A DNA stretch of 49,412 nt from an uncultured Oscillospiraceae bacterium (GCA_944386995.1 CALXDF010000182.1:1-49412), one strand, 5' to 3'. Positions 15,153 through 28,502 are shown, counted from the stretch's first letter. Numbers and translations: made by a program. The notes: a model not told the origin generated them from the letters alone.

Positions 15153-16546
15153 GGCTGCTCCTCCTCCGCCCTGGGCATTTCAATGGTGAAGACGGTGCCG
15201 CCTCCCACCCGGTGGTCGGCCTGAATCCTGCCGCCCCGGCGGCGGACCGTATCCCGGACAATGGAGAGCCCCAGCCCCGTCCCGCCGGCAGCCCGGGAGC
15301 GGGCCTTGTCCACCCGATAAAACCGCTCGAATACGTGATCCAGATCCTCGTCCGGGATGCCGATTCCGTTGTCCTCCACGGTGATATAGGCGGACGTATC
15401 ATCCGCTGAGAGCAGCACCCGCACAAAGCCGCCGTCAGTGTTGTACTTGATGGCGTTTTCCACCAGATTGTAGATCACCTGATGGATCTCGCCCTTGGTA
15501 GCCCGAACCCAGCAGGGCTGCTCAACGCTCAGCTCCAGGGCAATGTGCTTATCGTCAGCCAGCAGACGCAGGGAACGGCACACCGCCTGCACCACCGGCC
15601 ACACCTCCACCGGCACCGCTTCCTCCACCACTCCGCTGTCCAGGCGGGTCAGGCGCAGCAGGTCCTCGGTAATATTCGTCAGGCGCTCAGCTTCCTGGCC
15701 AATGTCCCTGACAAATTCCCGAACCATATCCGCGTCCATGTGCTCGGCCTGGAGGATGGAATCCGAGAGCAAGCGTATGGTGGACAGCGGGGTCTTGAGT
15801 TCATGGGAAGCATCGGAGACAAAACGGCGCCGGGCCTCCTCCGTCACCTGAAGACGGCCGGTGAGGTCGTTGAACTCGTCGGCAATCTGGGCAATCTCGT
15901 CATGTCCGCCCACAGCAGCTCGATAGTTGTAGGCCCCCTCCCGTACACCCCGGATCGCTGTCAGCAATTCCTCAATCCGGGCGGTCAACAATTTGCTGAG
16001 CAGAATCGACAGCGTCAGCACCGCCGCACCGATCCCCGCAGAAATGCTTAACAGGTTCATCTGCATGTTCTGCAGCAGCTCCGCCTGCTCCACATCATAC
16101 TCATAGACAAACACTGCGCCGATAATCTCATTCCGATAGACCACCGGCACCGCCGCACGGGAGCGAAACGCCCCCTCGCGGTAGGAAGCATAGGCCGCGT
16201 CGTTTCCCTCCAACGCCTGGACCAGCTCGGTATAGAAGGCGTAATACCCCGTGGCGTTGCCTACTTCGCGGGTATCATACAGGATCTTTCCGGAAGCATC
16301 GGTGATGATAGCACGGGACACAGCGCCAAACTCCCCCACCGAGAGCGCCTGGGTCACATTCTCCTCTGTCAGGGTGTCCAGCCCTGCCAAGGCCGCAGCC
16401 ATGGTGTCGGCGCTGCCCAGAAGAGCGCTGCTTTTGGTGGAAAAAATCATGTCCCGCGCCCGAATCAGCGGATAGGTATTCAGCAGGATCAGCACGCCCA
16501 GAATCACCAGGATGTAACTGACGCCTATTTTCAGCTGCAGGCTCAT
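15149..16546 (-). CDS. Membrane sensor histidine kinase
   Basis: A 465-residue kinase: a membrane segment at 8-25, an extracellular sensor region (about 30-160, Cache/PAS-like), a second membrane segment at 165-185, HAMP (about 186-240), a HisKA domain with phospho-acceptor His248 in SDASHELKTPLSTIR, and a HATPase domain with N-box NLVENAIKYN, G1 VEDNGIGIP, F-box FERFYRVDKARSR and G2 GGTGLGLSI. The layout matches WalK/PhoR/ResE-type kinases. It begins 1 base after the response-regulator stop and overlaps the GerMN gene. Confidence 0.95.
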   Translation of the reverse strand: MSLQLKIGVSYILVILGVLILLNTYPLIRARDMIFSTKSSALLGSADTMAAALAGLDTLTEENVTQALSVGEFGAVSRAIITDASGKILYDTREVGNATGYYAFYTELVQALEGNDAAYASYREGAFRSRAAVPVVYRNEIIGAVFVYEYDVEQAELLQNMQMNLLSISAGIGAAVLTLSILLSKLLTARIEELLTAIRGVREGAYNYRAAVGGHDEIAQIADEFNDLTGRLQVTEEARRRFVSDASHELKTPLSTIRLLSDSILQAEHMDADMVREFVRDIGQEAERLTNITEDLLRLTRLDSGVVEEAVPVEVWPVVQAVCRSLRLLADDKHIALELSVEQPCWVRATKGEIHQVIYNLVENAIKYNTDGGFVRVLLSADDTSAYITVEDNGIGIPDEDLDHVFERFYRVDKARSRAAGGTGLGLSIVRDTVRRRGGRIQADHRVGGGTVFTIEMPRAEEEQP

Positions 16547-16547
16547 C

Positions 16548-17225
16548 TTACCCCTTAAAATAGTAGCCCACTCCCCATTTGGTCATAATATAGGCCGGCT
16601 CGGCCGGGTTATCCTCCAGTTTCTCCCGCAGCCGCCGGATATGGACATCCACTGTCCGGTAATCTCCGGCATAGGAGTAACCCCACACCACGTTCATCAG
16701 ATTTTCCCGGCTGTAAACCCGCCGGGGATTCTTCATCAGCAGTTCAATCAGATCGTACTCCTTGGCTGTCAGCTCTACCGGCTCCCCATGGCGCAGCGCG
16801 ATCCGCTGGTCCGTATCCAGCGTCAGGCTGCCGATGGTGATGGTGCTGTCCTGCCGGGCTTGTCCGCCGCCAGCGCGGCGCAGCATGGCCCGGATGCGCG
16901 CTTTTAGTTCCAGGATGTTGAATGGCTTTGTAATGTAGTCGTCTGCTCCGCACTCGAATCCGATAATTTTGTCGGCGTCCTCGCTGCGGGCAGTGAGCAT
17001 AATAATGGGCACATTGGAAAATTCCCGGATCTTCATGCAGCACTCCAGCCCGTCGATCTCCGGCATCATGAGATCCAGGATGATGAGGTCATAGTTGTTA
17101 TTCCGTGCCAGGTCCAGGGCGGTCTTGCCGTCAAAAGCAGTTTCCACCTGGTAGCCCTCGTTTTCCAGATTGAACTTAATCCCCTTGACCAGGAGCTGCT
17201 CGTCATCCACTACCAATATTTTCAT
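16548..17225 (-). CDS. OmpR/PhoB-family response regulator
   Basis: A 225-residue regulator with a receiver domain (phosphoacceptor Asp51 in LIILDLMMP, acidic pair DDE at residues 7-9, Lys in TKPF) and a C-terminal winged-helix DNA-binding domain ending in WGVGYYF. It overlaps the end of the ComEA-like gene by 4 bases (ATGA) and is directly followed by its cognate kinase. Confidence 0.96.
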   Translation of the reverse strand: MKILVVDDEQLLVKGIKFNLENEGYQVETAFDGKTALDLARNNNYDLIILDLMMPEIDGLECCMKIREFSNVPIIMLTARSEDADKIIGFECGADDYITKPFNILELKARIRAMLRRAGGGQARQDSTITIGSLTLDTDQRIALRHGEPVELTAKEYDLIELLMKNPRRVYSRENLMNVVWGYSYAGDYRTVDVHIRRLREKLEDNPAEPAYIMTKWGVGYYFKG

Positions 17226-17605
17226 TCCGCTGTATCCTCCAAAACAATTTGATCCCGCAGACCGTCCAGCACCGCCTCACCAATCCCCTTGACCTCCAGC
17301 AGATCTTCCGGCGCAGCAAAGGGTCCGTGTGCTTCACGATAGGCGATAATCCTCTCCGCCAACGCCGGACCGATCCCCGGAAGAACATCCAACTCCTCCG
17401 CCGTGGCGGTGTTGATGTTCACCGGCAGTGCAGATTCCGGCACAACGGTCTCTTGCGCCGCTCTCTCCTGGGTGCGGAGCGTGTAGCTCCCCGCATTTCC
17501 TGGCGCGTCTGTCTGCTGGATCCAGGAAACCATCATTGCCAGAAACAGTCCCGTCAACACCAGAAGGCCCCATTCTGTTTTCGTCAAAAAACGACCGATT
17601 TTCAC
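17222..17605 (-). CDS. ComEA-like helix-hairpin-helix protein
   Basis: A 127-residue protein with one N-terminal membrane anchor (about 12-30) and a C-terminal HhH domain (62-121) containing the classic VNINTATAEELDVLPGIGP and the second hairpin VKGIGEAVLDGLRD. ComEA proteins bind double-stranded DNA at the cell surface during uptake. The start is GTG at 17605. The gene is first in an operon with a two-component system rather than next to comEB or comEC, which are not in the window. The presence of a secreted nuclease 3 kb away is suggestive but proves nothing about competence. Confidence 0.88.
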   Translation of the reverse strand: MKIGRFLTKTEWGLLVLTGLFLAMMVSWIQQTDAPGNAGSYTLRTQERAAQETVVPESALPVNINTATAEELDVLPGIGPALAERIIAYREAHGPFAAPEDLLEVKGIGEAVLDGLRDQIVLEDTAE

Positions 17606-17613
17606 AGTTATAG

Positions 17614-17642
17614 TTGAACTCCCGATAAATTTTTGCTATACT
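17614..17642 (+). promoter_or_regulatory. Promoter of the D,D-carboxypeptidase gene
   Basis: TTGAAC (17614-17619), 17 bp, TATACT (17637-17642). It directly abuts the start of the divergent comEA-like gene. Confidence 0.75.
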
Positions 17643-17723
17643 GAACGGTAGACACGCTGTTTCATGTCTGATCCTGTGATCAGCTTTATTGTTATAGTAT
17701 ACCATACATATACGGAGCATGCC

Positions 17724-19112
17724 ATGAAAAATCGCCGTTTTCTTTCCTTTTTTTTCGTTCTTCTCATTCTGCTCACCTCCGTTTTGTCTCCGGCAGCTAT
17801 CGCCGCAGATGCAGACACGGAGGAGCCCGAGCCGATTCCTGATATCGAGATTGATGCCAAAGCAGCCCTGCTGATCGACCCCACTACCGACGAGATCCTA
17901 TACGAGCTGAACATCCATGAGCAGCTCTATCCCGCCAGCCTTACCAAGGTAATGACTGCCCTGCTGACGCTGGAAGCCATTGAGGCCGGACAGCTCGCCA
18001 TGGATCAGGTGCTGACCGCCTCCGCCTCCGCTGTGGATCTTCCTTACGACGCCAGCACCGCCGGCATGCTGGAGGGGGAGCAGATGACAGTGGAACAGTT
18101 GCTTTACTGCATTCTGGTGGTCTCTGCCGCCGACGCATGCAATGTCCTGGCCGAGGCTGTATCCGGCTCCATCGACGCCTTTGTGGAGCGTATGAATCAG
18201 CGAGCGGAGGAACTGGGCTGCGCGGATACCCACTTTGCCAACCCACACGGCTACCATGACGACCAGCACTACAGCACCGCCTGGGATCTGTATCTCATCA
18301 CCCGGGCTGCCAGGGAATTTGAAAGCTTCAATACCATTGTGGCCACCGGGCGCTTCGAAGTACCGGCTACCAACCTCAGCGACCGCCGGATCTATTATAC
18401 CACCAACTATCTGCTTAACGGCTACCGGAATGCCGACTATGTCTACAGCGCCGCCAACGGCATCAAAACCGGGAACACCTCTAATGCCGGTTACTGTCTC
18501 ATCGCCAGTGCGGCGAAAAACGGGCGCAGCCTCCTCAGTGTTGTACTGGGAGCAGAGCGGATTGAGCTCGAGGATGGCAGTTATCGGGTCATGAGCTTCT
18601 ATGAGACGATCCGGCTCTTCAACTGGGGCTTTGACAACTTCACCCGGCGTACCATTCTGGAGACTGCGGAACCGGTGGCGGAACTGGAGGTTGCCCTTTC
18701 CAGCGTGGATCACATCACATTGCAGCCCGCCTATGATGTGGAGCGACTGCTGCCCAATAACCTGACGGCTGAGGATCTGCAGCGCTCCACCACATTCCCC
18801 TCCCGGGTGGTAGATGCACCCATCACGGAAGGAGATGTGCTGGGCGAGATCACCCTCTCCTATGGAGATACCGTATATGCTACCGTCCCCCTGCTGGCCT
18901 CTAACAATGTAGAAGCCTCCCGGCTGTTGGTATTCCGGCGCAACGCCCTGGACTTCCTCTCGCGGAAAAGCGTTCGTATCGTCGCGGTGGTCCTTGTGAT
19001 CATTGTGGTGCTGGCGGTGCTCTGGCTGCGCTCCCCCATGCGCCGCAACCGCCGCTACGGAAAAGTTACCCATGGCGGTGCAAACCGCCGCTACCGCGGA
19101 CGCAGGCATTGA
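17724..19112 (+). CDS. D-alanyl-D-alanine carboxypeptidase (DacF-like, class A low-mass PBP)
   Basis: A 462-residue exported serine peptidase that trims the terminal D-Ala of peptidoglycan stem peptides. Signal peptide to about residue 28, catalytic SxxK at S72-K75 (ASLTKVM), KTG at 248-250 (NGIKTG) and a C-terminal beta domain, then a membrane anchor at about 420-440 with a basic Arg-rich cytoplasmic tail. The expected second motif SxN reads SAA (S134-A136, VSAADACN) instead of SAN/SGN; the codons are unambiguous. The start at 17724 (MKNRRFLSFF) is chosen because the upstream part of the frame is not protein-like and CGGAG precedes it. It has its own promoter and terminator. Confidence 0.93.
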   Translation: MKNRRFLSFFFVLLILLTSVLSPAAIAADADTEEPEPIPDIEIDAKAALLIDPTTDEILYELNIHEQLYPASLTKVMTALLTLEAIEAGQLAMDQVLTASASAVDLPYDASTAGMLEGEQMTVEQLLYCILVVSAADACNVLAEAVSGSIDAFVERMNQRAEELGCADTHFANPHGYHDDQHYSTAWDLYLITRAAREFESFNTIVATGRFEVPATNLSDRRIYYTTNYLLNGYRNADYVYSAANGIKTGNTSNAGYCLIASAAKNGRSLLSVVLGAERIELEDGSYRVMSFYETIRLFNWGFDNFTRRTILETAEPVAELEVALSSVDHITLQPAYDVERLLPNNLTAEDLQRSTTFPSRVVDAPITEGDVLGEITLSYGDTVYATVPLLASNNVEASRLLVFRRNALDFLSRKSVRIVAVVLVIIVVLAVLWLRSPMRRNRRYGKVTHGGANRRYRGRRH

Positions 19113-19114
19113 CA

Positions 19115-19157
19115 GGAAAAAACTTCCCCCACATTTAAGATGTGGGGGAAGTTTTTT
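19115..19157. terminator. Bidirectional terminator
   Basis: A perfect stem AAAAAACTTCCCCCACAT / ATGTGGGGGAAGTTTTTT with a five-base loop (19135-19139) lies between the convergent carboxypeptidase and gerQ-like genes; A and T runs give a U tract in both directions. Confidence 0.93.
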
Positions 19158-19169
19158 GGCGCAATGCGC

Positions 19170-19697
19170 TTACTCTTTCAGCTGCTCGATTGCCTCCAGC
19201 TGCTGCTCAACATCGAACCGCGGGACACTTTGCGTCTCATGGAACTCCACGAACTTCAGTGCATACAGATCCCCCATTACATAGCGGTCCTTGTTCGGCT
19301 GATAAAGAATGATGTAGTCATTTCCCACCGTGAATAAAATACCGGGGACAGAGACGGTACTCTGTGTTCCCACCTGGAAAATTGCAACCACATAGTACCC
19401 CAGATTCCGTGACAGCAGGCTTCGCAGGGAGCCCTGGTATGCTTCTGCATTGCTCATGGGGTTCTGCATCGCTTCCTGCCCCAGCGGGTTCCGCATATCC
19501 AGTGTCCCCCCCATCCGGGGCGTGCTGTTGAGACTATCGCCGCGGATCTCCTGGTAGGTAACATGGTTTGGATTGGTTTCAGCTGGTATATTGGTCACTG
19601 TAACGTGCCGACTGGGGACGTCCGGGTACCGGATTTCCCGACTCCAGTCAGGAATTGTTGTCCCCTGATTCATCGGATTGCTATTGTTTTGTGCCAT
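19170..19697 (-). CDS. gerQ: GerQ-like spore coat protein
   Basis: About 175 residues: a low-complexity N-terminus rich in Asn, Pro, Met and Gln, then a GerQ-type domain (about 85-155, SLRSLLSRNLGYYVVAIFQV ... DYIILYQPNKDRYVMGDLYALKFVEF). In Bacillus GerQ anchors the cortex lytic enzyme CwlJ in the inner coat. Here the gene directly follows cwlJ, as in Bacillus, which supports the call. A frame upstream allows TTG at 19721, but only ATG 19697 follows a ribosome site (AAGGAG, spacing 13). The N-terminal 130 or so residues contain no Lys, unlike Bacillus GerQ, which is crosslinked through N-terminal lysines. Confidence 0.75.
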   Translation of the reverse strand: MAQNNSNPMNQGTTIPDWSREIRYPDVPSRHVTVTNIPAETNPNHVTYQEIRGDSLNSTPRMGGTLDMRNPLGQEAMQNPMSNAEAYQGSLRSLLSRNLGYYVVAIFQVGTQSTVSVPGILFTVGNDYIILYQPNKDRYVMGDLYALKFVEFHETQSVPRFDVEQQLEAIEQLKE

Positions 19698-19717
19698 AGG
19701 ATCGAACACGCTCCTTC

Positions 19718-20158
19718 TCAAGTCTGATAGTAGGCGTCTGTCGGGTTATAGAAGCAGTGATCTCCGATCCGGGTCTGGAGATAGCCGACGCCGCTGGGAA
19801 AATTCGGGCGGCAGTGTGTGCTGAACGGGTTGTAAAACCAGAGAGACTGGGCCACATCCGGCACACGGCCGCCGTTCATGGCCCAGTCGGCGATCTGGTA
19901 ATGGATCTCCTCCGGGCGCATGTTGTATATGTTCTGCGGGTTGTAGGCCCCGTTTTCTGTCTCGCTGGCGCAGACAAATTGCCCCGGTTGAAAAATAATA
20001 TTGCGGATGCTTCCCTGCCCGATCCGGGCATACTCCCCGCCGGCGGCATTGACCCGGTTCATGACCACACTGGCTACCGCCGCCATGCCGACGTTGCCCT
20101 CGCCGCCCGCCTCGCATTGGATGAGCCTTGCCAAAAGCTCTCGGTCTGAATAGGCCAT
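19718..20158 (-). CDS. cwlJ: Spore cortex-lytic enzyme (CwlJ/SleB-type hydrolase)
   Basis: A 146-residue Hydrolase_2 domain protein, the length of CwlJ rather than the longer SleB, with no signal peptide. The catalytic Glu16 is in IQCEAGGEG, and VVMNRV and the SLWFYNP motif are conserved. CwlJ degrades cortex peptidoglycan during germination and depends on GerQ for location. The AGGAG ribosome site lies before ATG 20158. A SigK-like promoter is close upstream. Confidence 0.92.
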   Translation of the reverse strand: MAYSDRELLARLIQCEAGGEGNVGMAAVASVVMNRVNAAGGEYARIGQGSIRNIIFQPGQFVCASETENGAYNPQNIYNMRPEEIHYQIADWAMNGGRVPDVAQSLWFYNPFSTHCRPNFPSGVGYLQTRIGDHCFYNPTDAYYQT

Positions 20159-20183
20159 AGGTACTTCACACTCCTGCTCGCTT

Positions 20184-20211
20184 TAGTCTATGCCGACATC
20201 CGTATGCTGGT
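20184..20211 (-). promoter_or_regulatory. Possible mother-cell (SigK-like) promoter of cwlJ-gerQ
   Basis: On the minus strand CATAGACTA (20192-20184) fits the SigK -10 form CATANNNTA, with AC 17 bases upstream (20211-20210). A mother-cell sigma factor is expected for cwlJ-gerQ, but the match is short. Confidence 0.5.
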
Positions 20212-20226
20212 GCAGGGGATTTCCTC

Positions 20227-20255
20227 TGGACTTTTATAGCGGGGTGTGATATGAT
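20227..20255 (+). promoter_or_regulatory. Promoter of the TSCPD gene
   Basis: TGGACT (20227-20232), 17 bp, TATGAT (20250-20255); a moderate match. Confidence 0.55.
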
Positions 20256-20292
20256 GTTATGCTGAAAAATAAGATGCAGCAAAGGAGGGTCG

Positions 20293-20550
20293 ATGATGAC
20301 CTATACGTATACACCCAAGGGCGTCTGCTCCCGGAAGATGAAAGTGGACGTGGAGGACGGCATTATCCGCTCCGTGGAGATTCTGGGGGGGTGCAGCGGC
20401 AACCTTCAGGGGATTTCCCGTCTCATCCAGGGCATGCCCGTGGAGGAGGCCATCCAGAAAATGGAGGGCGTGAAGTGCGGCTACAAGGAGACGTCCTGCC
20501 CGGATCAGCTGTCCATTGCACTCAAAGAGGCTATGAAGAAGCAGTCCTGA
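20293..20550 (+). CDS. TSCPD domain protein (TIGR03905 family)
   Basis: An 85-residue protein that ends with the TSCPDQLSIAL motif naming the domain. TSCPD domains occur alone, as here, or at the C-terminus of class II ribonucleotide reductases. Conserved Cys in CSGNLQG, KCGYKETSCPD suggest metal or redox chemistry, but the role is unknown. ATG ATG at 20293 follows AAAGGAGG. The open frame starting at 20259 on the same strand is a different, shadow reading. Confidence 0.88.
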   Translation: MMTYTYTPKGVCSRKMKVDVEDGIIRSVEILGGCSGNLQGISRLIQGMPVEEAIQKMEGVKCGYKETSCPDQLSIALKEAMKKQS

Positions 20551-20583
20551 TCCCAAGCGGGTCCCGCCTGCATTAAACATTAA

Positions 20584-20675
20584 GGAGAAGACCGCCGGGA
20601 TTCCGGCGGTCTTCTCCTCTGCTCTGATCAGAAGAAGCAGGTCTTGCACAAGCGGCAAGACCTGCTTCTCTTTTT
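20584..20675. terminator. Two tandem hairpins between convergent genes
   Basis: A perfect 15-bp stem (20584-20617, GGAGAAGACCGCCGG with loop GATT) is followed 16 bases later by a perfect 14-bp stem (20634-20668, GAAGCAGGTCTTGC) and CTTTTT on the plus strand. They lie between the TSCPD gene and rpoC and probably terminate both. Confidence 0.8.
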
Positions 20676-20701
20676 AGCTGTTGATCTAGTCTCTGCCTGT
20701 C

Positions 20702-24436
<3,735 letters not shown>

Positions 24437-24457
24437 AGTTTTCTGCTTCTCCTCCCA

Positions 24458-27400
24458 TTAAAATTCATCATCGCCGGCGTCGTCCATGCCGTCGTCCAGA
24501 TCCTCGTCACCGGCAAAATCGTCGTCGCTGTCCTCAGCAGAGAAGACATCCTCGCCGGTCTCGGCATCCTTGATCCCGTATCCGGAGCGTTCAAAATCCG
24601 CGTCCTCGGACAGATTGCTGTACATCTCCCGCTCCCGGTCGGCATCCATGCGGGAGAGGTTAAATGTGGTCATGGCATCATCGTCGTCATCCTTGAGTTC
24701 AATGACATTGCCATCCTTATCCAGCACCTGGATGTCCAGACACAGAGCCTGGAGTTCCTTGACCAGCACCTTGAAGGATTCCGGCACGCCGGGGGTGGGC
24801 ACATTGTGCCCCTTGACAATGGCCTCGTAGGTCTTGACACGGCCGGTGACATCGTCAGACTTGACGGTGAGGATCTCCTGGAGGGTGTAGGACGCGCCGT
24901 AAGCCTCCAGAGCCCAAACTTCCATCTCGCCGAAACGCTGGCCACCAAACTGTGCCTTGCCGCCCAGGGGCTGCTGGGTCACCAGAGAGTAGGGGCCGGT
25001 GGAGCGAGCGTGGATCTTGTCGTCCACCAGGTGGTGGAGCTTGAGGAAGTACACATAGCCTACAGTGACCTTGTTGTCAAACCGCTCGCCGGTACGCCCG
25101 TCGTAGAGCCAACTCTTGCCCTCTGGATCCAGGCCCGCCAGCTGCAGGGCCTCCTCGATATCCTTTTCATTGGCACCGTCGAAAATGGGGGTGGCCACCT
25201 TCCAGCCAAGGTGCTTGGCAGCGTAGCCCAGGTGGACCTCCAGCACCTGGCCGATGTTCATACGGCTGGGCACGCCCAGGGGGTTCAAAACGATGTCCAG
25301 CGGGGTGCCGTCAGGCAGGAACGGCATATCCTCCTGAGGCAGGATCCGGGAGACAACGCCCTTGTTGCCGTGGCGGCCGGCCATCTTATCGCCCACGCTG
25401 ATTTTGCGCTTCTGGGCGATATAGACCCGGACCACCTGGTTGACGCCGGGGCCCAGCTCATCCCCGGCCTCACGGGTAAATACCTTGGCATCCACGATGA
25501 TGCCGCTCTCGCCGTGGGGCACCTTCAGCGAGGTGTCCCGGACCTCCCGGGCCTTCTCACCGAAAATGGCTCGGAGCAACCGCTCCTCGGCGGTGAGATC
25601 CGTCTCGCCCTTGGGCGTAACCTTGCCAACCAGGATATCGCCGGCACGGACCTCGGCACCGATCCGGATAATGCCCCGTTCGTCCAGATCCTTCAAGGCA
25701 TCCTCGCCTACGTTGGGGATATCACGGGTAATCTCCTCGGGTCCCAGCTTCGTATCCCGCGCGTCGATCTCGTACTCTTCAATATGAATGGAGGTATACA
25801 CGTCCTCCCGGACCATACGCTCGTTCAGGAGCACGGCGTCCTCGTAGTTATAGCCTTCCCAGGTCATAAATCCTACCAGAATGTTCCGGCCCAGGGCGAT
25901 CTCACCCTGATCGGTGGCCGGTCCATCAGCCAGGACCGTGGGATCCTCTACCTCGCCGTCCTCTCCAATGCGCTTGCCGTGGACCCGCTCACCCACGGAT
26001 ACGATGGGCCGCTGGTTGATACAGGTGCCGTGGTTGGAGCGGAGGAACTTGGTCAGCTTGTAGTCCTTGGTCTCGCCGCTGTCGTACTGAACCGTGATAT
26101 GCCGGGCATCCACATAGGTAACAGTACCCTCTCCCTCTGCCAGGACGGCGATCTCGGAGTCGATGCAGATCTTGTGCTCCATTCCGGTACCGATGATGGG
26201 TGCCTCCGGCCGCAGCAGGGGCACCGCCTGGCGCTGCATGTTGGCGCCCATCAGGGCGCGGTTGGCGTCGTCGTTGGGGAGGAAGGGAATCATTGCAGTG
26301 GCGATGGATACCATCATCCGGGGCGAGATATCCACATAGTCCACCTTGCTGCGCTCCACCTCAATAATCTCATCCCGATGACGGCAGGTGATACGCTCGT
26401 TCAGGAGGCACCCGTTTTCGTCCACCGGCTCGGCAGCCTGGGCCACAATGTACTGGTCCTCCACGTCGGCGGTCATATAGGTAACCTCATCGCTGATCTT
26501 GCCGGTCTCGTGGTCCACAGCCCGGTATGGCGCCTCGATGAAGCCATACTCGTTGATCCGGGCATAGGTGGCAAGATAGGAAATCAGACCGATGTTGGGT
26601 CCTTCAGGGGTTTCAATGGGGCACATACGGCCGTAATGGCTGTAGTGGACGTCTCGCACATCCATGTTGGCCCGCTCGCGGGAGAGGCCGCCGGGGCCCA
26701 GGGCGGAAAGGCGGCGCTTATGGGTCAGCTCTGCCAGGGGGTTGGTCTGGTCCATGAACTGACTGAGCGGGCTGGAGCCGAAGAACTCCTTAATGGCGGC
26801 AGTCACCGGGCGGATATTAATCAGGCTCTGGGGAGTGACAATGTCCAGATCCTGGATGGTCATGCGCTCCCGGATCACCCGCTCCATACGACTAAAGCCG
26901 ATGCGGAACTGGTTTTGCAGCAGTTCACCCACGCTGCGCAGGCGCCGGTTACCCAGGTGGTCAATATCGTCCTTGGTGGCCAGATTCCTGGCCAGGGCGT
27001 TCATGTAGTTGATAGAAGCGAAAATATCATCAATGATGATATGCTTGGGGATCAACTGATCCTTGTGGAGGCGGATCTGTTCCTTCAGCTCCTCCCCCTC
27101 ATACTGGTTCAGCAGATCCTGCAGTACGCTCAGGCGGACCCGCTCCTTGATGCCGCACTCGGCCAGGGGGTCGAAGTCCACATACCGGGACATGTCGCAC
27201 ATGTTGTTGGAGAACACCTTCACACTGGTGCCGTCCACATCGATGTTGACCATGCCCACGCCGATGGCATCCAGTTCCCGGGCCTCATCCCGGGTCAGGA
27301 CATGACCCGCCTCATAGAGCAGCTCGCCGGTGACCGGATGGGCCACCGCGTCCACAAGCGCATGGCCGGCGCAGCGGGTCCACAGCACCAGCTTCTTGTT

Positions 27401-28237
27401 GAACTTATAGCGGCCGACCGTACTCAGATCATAGCGCCGGGGATCAAAGAACAGATTATCCAGCAGGGTCTGGGCGCTGTCCACCGTGGGGGGCTCGCCG
27501 GGGCGCAGGCGCCGGTAAATCTCCAGCAGAGCCTCCTCATAAGTCTTGCAGGTATCCTTCTCCATGGTGGCGACAATCCGTGGATCATCCCCGAAACGCT
27601 CTAAAATCTCCGCGTCGGTCTTGAGACCCAGGGCGCGGATCAGGCAGGTGATGGGGAGCTTGCGGTTTTTGTCGATGCGAACCCAGAAGATCTCGCTGGT
27701 ATCCGTCTCATACTCCAGCCAGGCGCCCCGGCCGGGGATCACCGTGCTGGTCAGGAGAGGCAGGTCCGTCTTGGGATCAATCTCCTTGCCATAGTAGATT
27801 CCGGGAGAGCGGACGATCTGGCTGACCACCACGCGCTCAGCGCCGTTGACGATAAAGGTGCCCGCGTCGGTCATCAGGGGGAAATCTCCCATGAAGATCT
27901 CCTGCTCCTTGATCTCCTCGGTCTCCTTGTTGCGCAGGCGCACGCTGACCTTCAGCGGGGCGGCGTAGTTCACGTCCCGCGCCTTGCACTCCTCCACATC
28001 ATACTTGGGGGGCTCATCCATCTTGTAATCAATGAAGCTCAGCTCCAGGATGCCGGCGTTATCCGTAATGCAGCCCACATCCGCGAACACTTCCCGCAGC
28101 CCGGTATCCAGGAACCACTTGTACGAACTCTTCTGAATGGCCAGGAGATTGGGCATCTCCATGACTTCCTCATAGCGGGCGAAGTTCTTACGCACAGTCT
28201 TGCCGTATTTCTTGTCCTTTGCGTTCAAAACCCTCAT
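24458..28237 (-). CDS. rpoB: RNA polymerase beta subunit
   Basis: A 1259-residue essential subunit. The start at 28237 ([13 protein letters not shown]) follows AAGGAAAGG; the open frame extends 150 codons upstream, but these lie in the leader region and are not beta-like. The rifampicin region near residues 485-510 reads [24 protein letters not shown], with Asp, His and Ser at the classic resistance positions, so the sequence is of the sensitive form. The C-terminus has a strongly acidic extension rich in Asp ([17 protein letters not shown]). Confidence 0.98.
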   Translation of the reverse strand: MRVLNAKDKKYGKTVRKNFARYEEVMEMPNLLAIQKSSYKWFLDTGLREVFADVGCITDNAGILELSFIDYKMDEPPKYDVEECKARDVNYAAPLKVSVRLRNKETEEIKEQEIFMGDFPLMTDAGTFIVNGAERVVVSQIVRSPGIYYGKEIDPKTDLPLLTSTVIPGRGAWLEYETDTSEIFWVRIDKNRKLPITCLIRALGLKTDAEILERFGDDPRIVATMEKDTCKTYEEALLEIYRRLRPGEPPTVDSAQTLLDNLFFDPRRYDLSTVGRYKFNKKLVLWTRCAGHALVDAVAHPVTGELLYEAGHVLTRDEARELDAIGVGMVNIDVDGTSVKVFSNNMCDMSRYVDFDPLAECGIKERVRLSVLQDLLNQYEGEELKEQIRLHKDQLIPKHIIIDDIFASINYMNALARNLATKDDIDHLGNRRLRSVGELLQNQFRIGFSRMERVIRERMTIQDLDIVTPQSLINIRPVTAAIKEFFGSSPLSQFMDQTNPLAELTHKRRLSALGPGGLSRERANMDVRDVHYSHYGRMCPIETPEGPNIGLISYLATYARINEYGFIEAPYRAVDHETGKISDEVTYMTADVEDQYIVAQAAEPVDENGCLLNERITCRHRDEIIEVERSKVDYVDISPRMMVSIATAMIPFLPNDDANRALMGANMQRQAVPLLRPEAPIIGTGMEHKICIDSEIAVLAEGEGTVTYVDARHITVQYDSGETKDYKLTKFLRSNHGTCINQRPIVSVGERVHGKRIGEDGEVEDPTVLADGPATDQGEIALGRNILVGFMTWEGYNYEDAVLLNERMVREDVYTSIHIEEYEIDARDTKLGPEEITRDIPNVGEDALKDLDERGIIRIGAEVRAGDILVGKVTPKGETDLTAEERLLRAIFGEKAREVRDTSLKVPHGESGIIVDAKVFTREAGDELGPGVNQVVRVYIAQKRKISVGDKMAGRHGNKGVVSRILPQEDMPFLPDGTPLDIVLNPLGVPSRMNIGQVLEVHLGYAAKHLGWKVATPIFDGANEKDIEEALQLAGLDPEGKSWLYDGRTGERFDNKVTVGYVYFLKLHHLVDDKIHARSTGPYSLVTQQPLGGKAQFGGQRFGEMEVWALEAYGASYTLQEILTVKSDDVTGRVKTYEAIVKGHNVPTPGVPESFKVLVKELQALCLDIQVLDKDGNVIELKDDDDDAMTTFNLSRMDADREREMYSNLSEDADFERSGYGIKDAETGEDVFSAEDSDDDFAGDEDLDDGMDDAGDDEF

Positions 28238-28502
28238 CTGCCTTTCCTTCAAGATTCCCGCCGTTCCGCTCCTGCCACACGGCGGAACGGCCGGCCCATT
28301 GGTTTCCATAAGTTTTCGACTTTCTCCACCATGTTTTCCACAGTTTTTCACCGAAAACGGCTGAAAACACAGGCCCTCCCACGTTTTGAAACGCCCGGCC
28401 GGGTTGTTATATTTCAAAACTTTGCCCTTGCGTTTCCTTGGAGATTGTGCTACCATTGCGATAGTAGGTGGGGAAGGCAATTCACCTGCCATCAAACATA
28501 AG
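28238..28502 (-). other. rpoB leader (about 265 nt) with two stem-loops
   Basis: Between the promoter and rpoB the transcript would contain a long hairpin GTTTTGAAA / TTTCAAAAC (28383-28420) around the palindrome CCCGGCCGGG, and a second GC-rich hairpin CCGTTCCGC / GCGGAACGG (28261-28290) close to the ribosome site. No rplJ or rplL gene lies upstream, unlike the usual rplJL-rpoBC arrangement, so rpoBC seems to be controlled separately. No T tract follows either hairpin. Confidence 0.55.
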
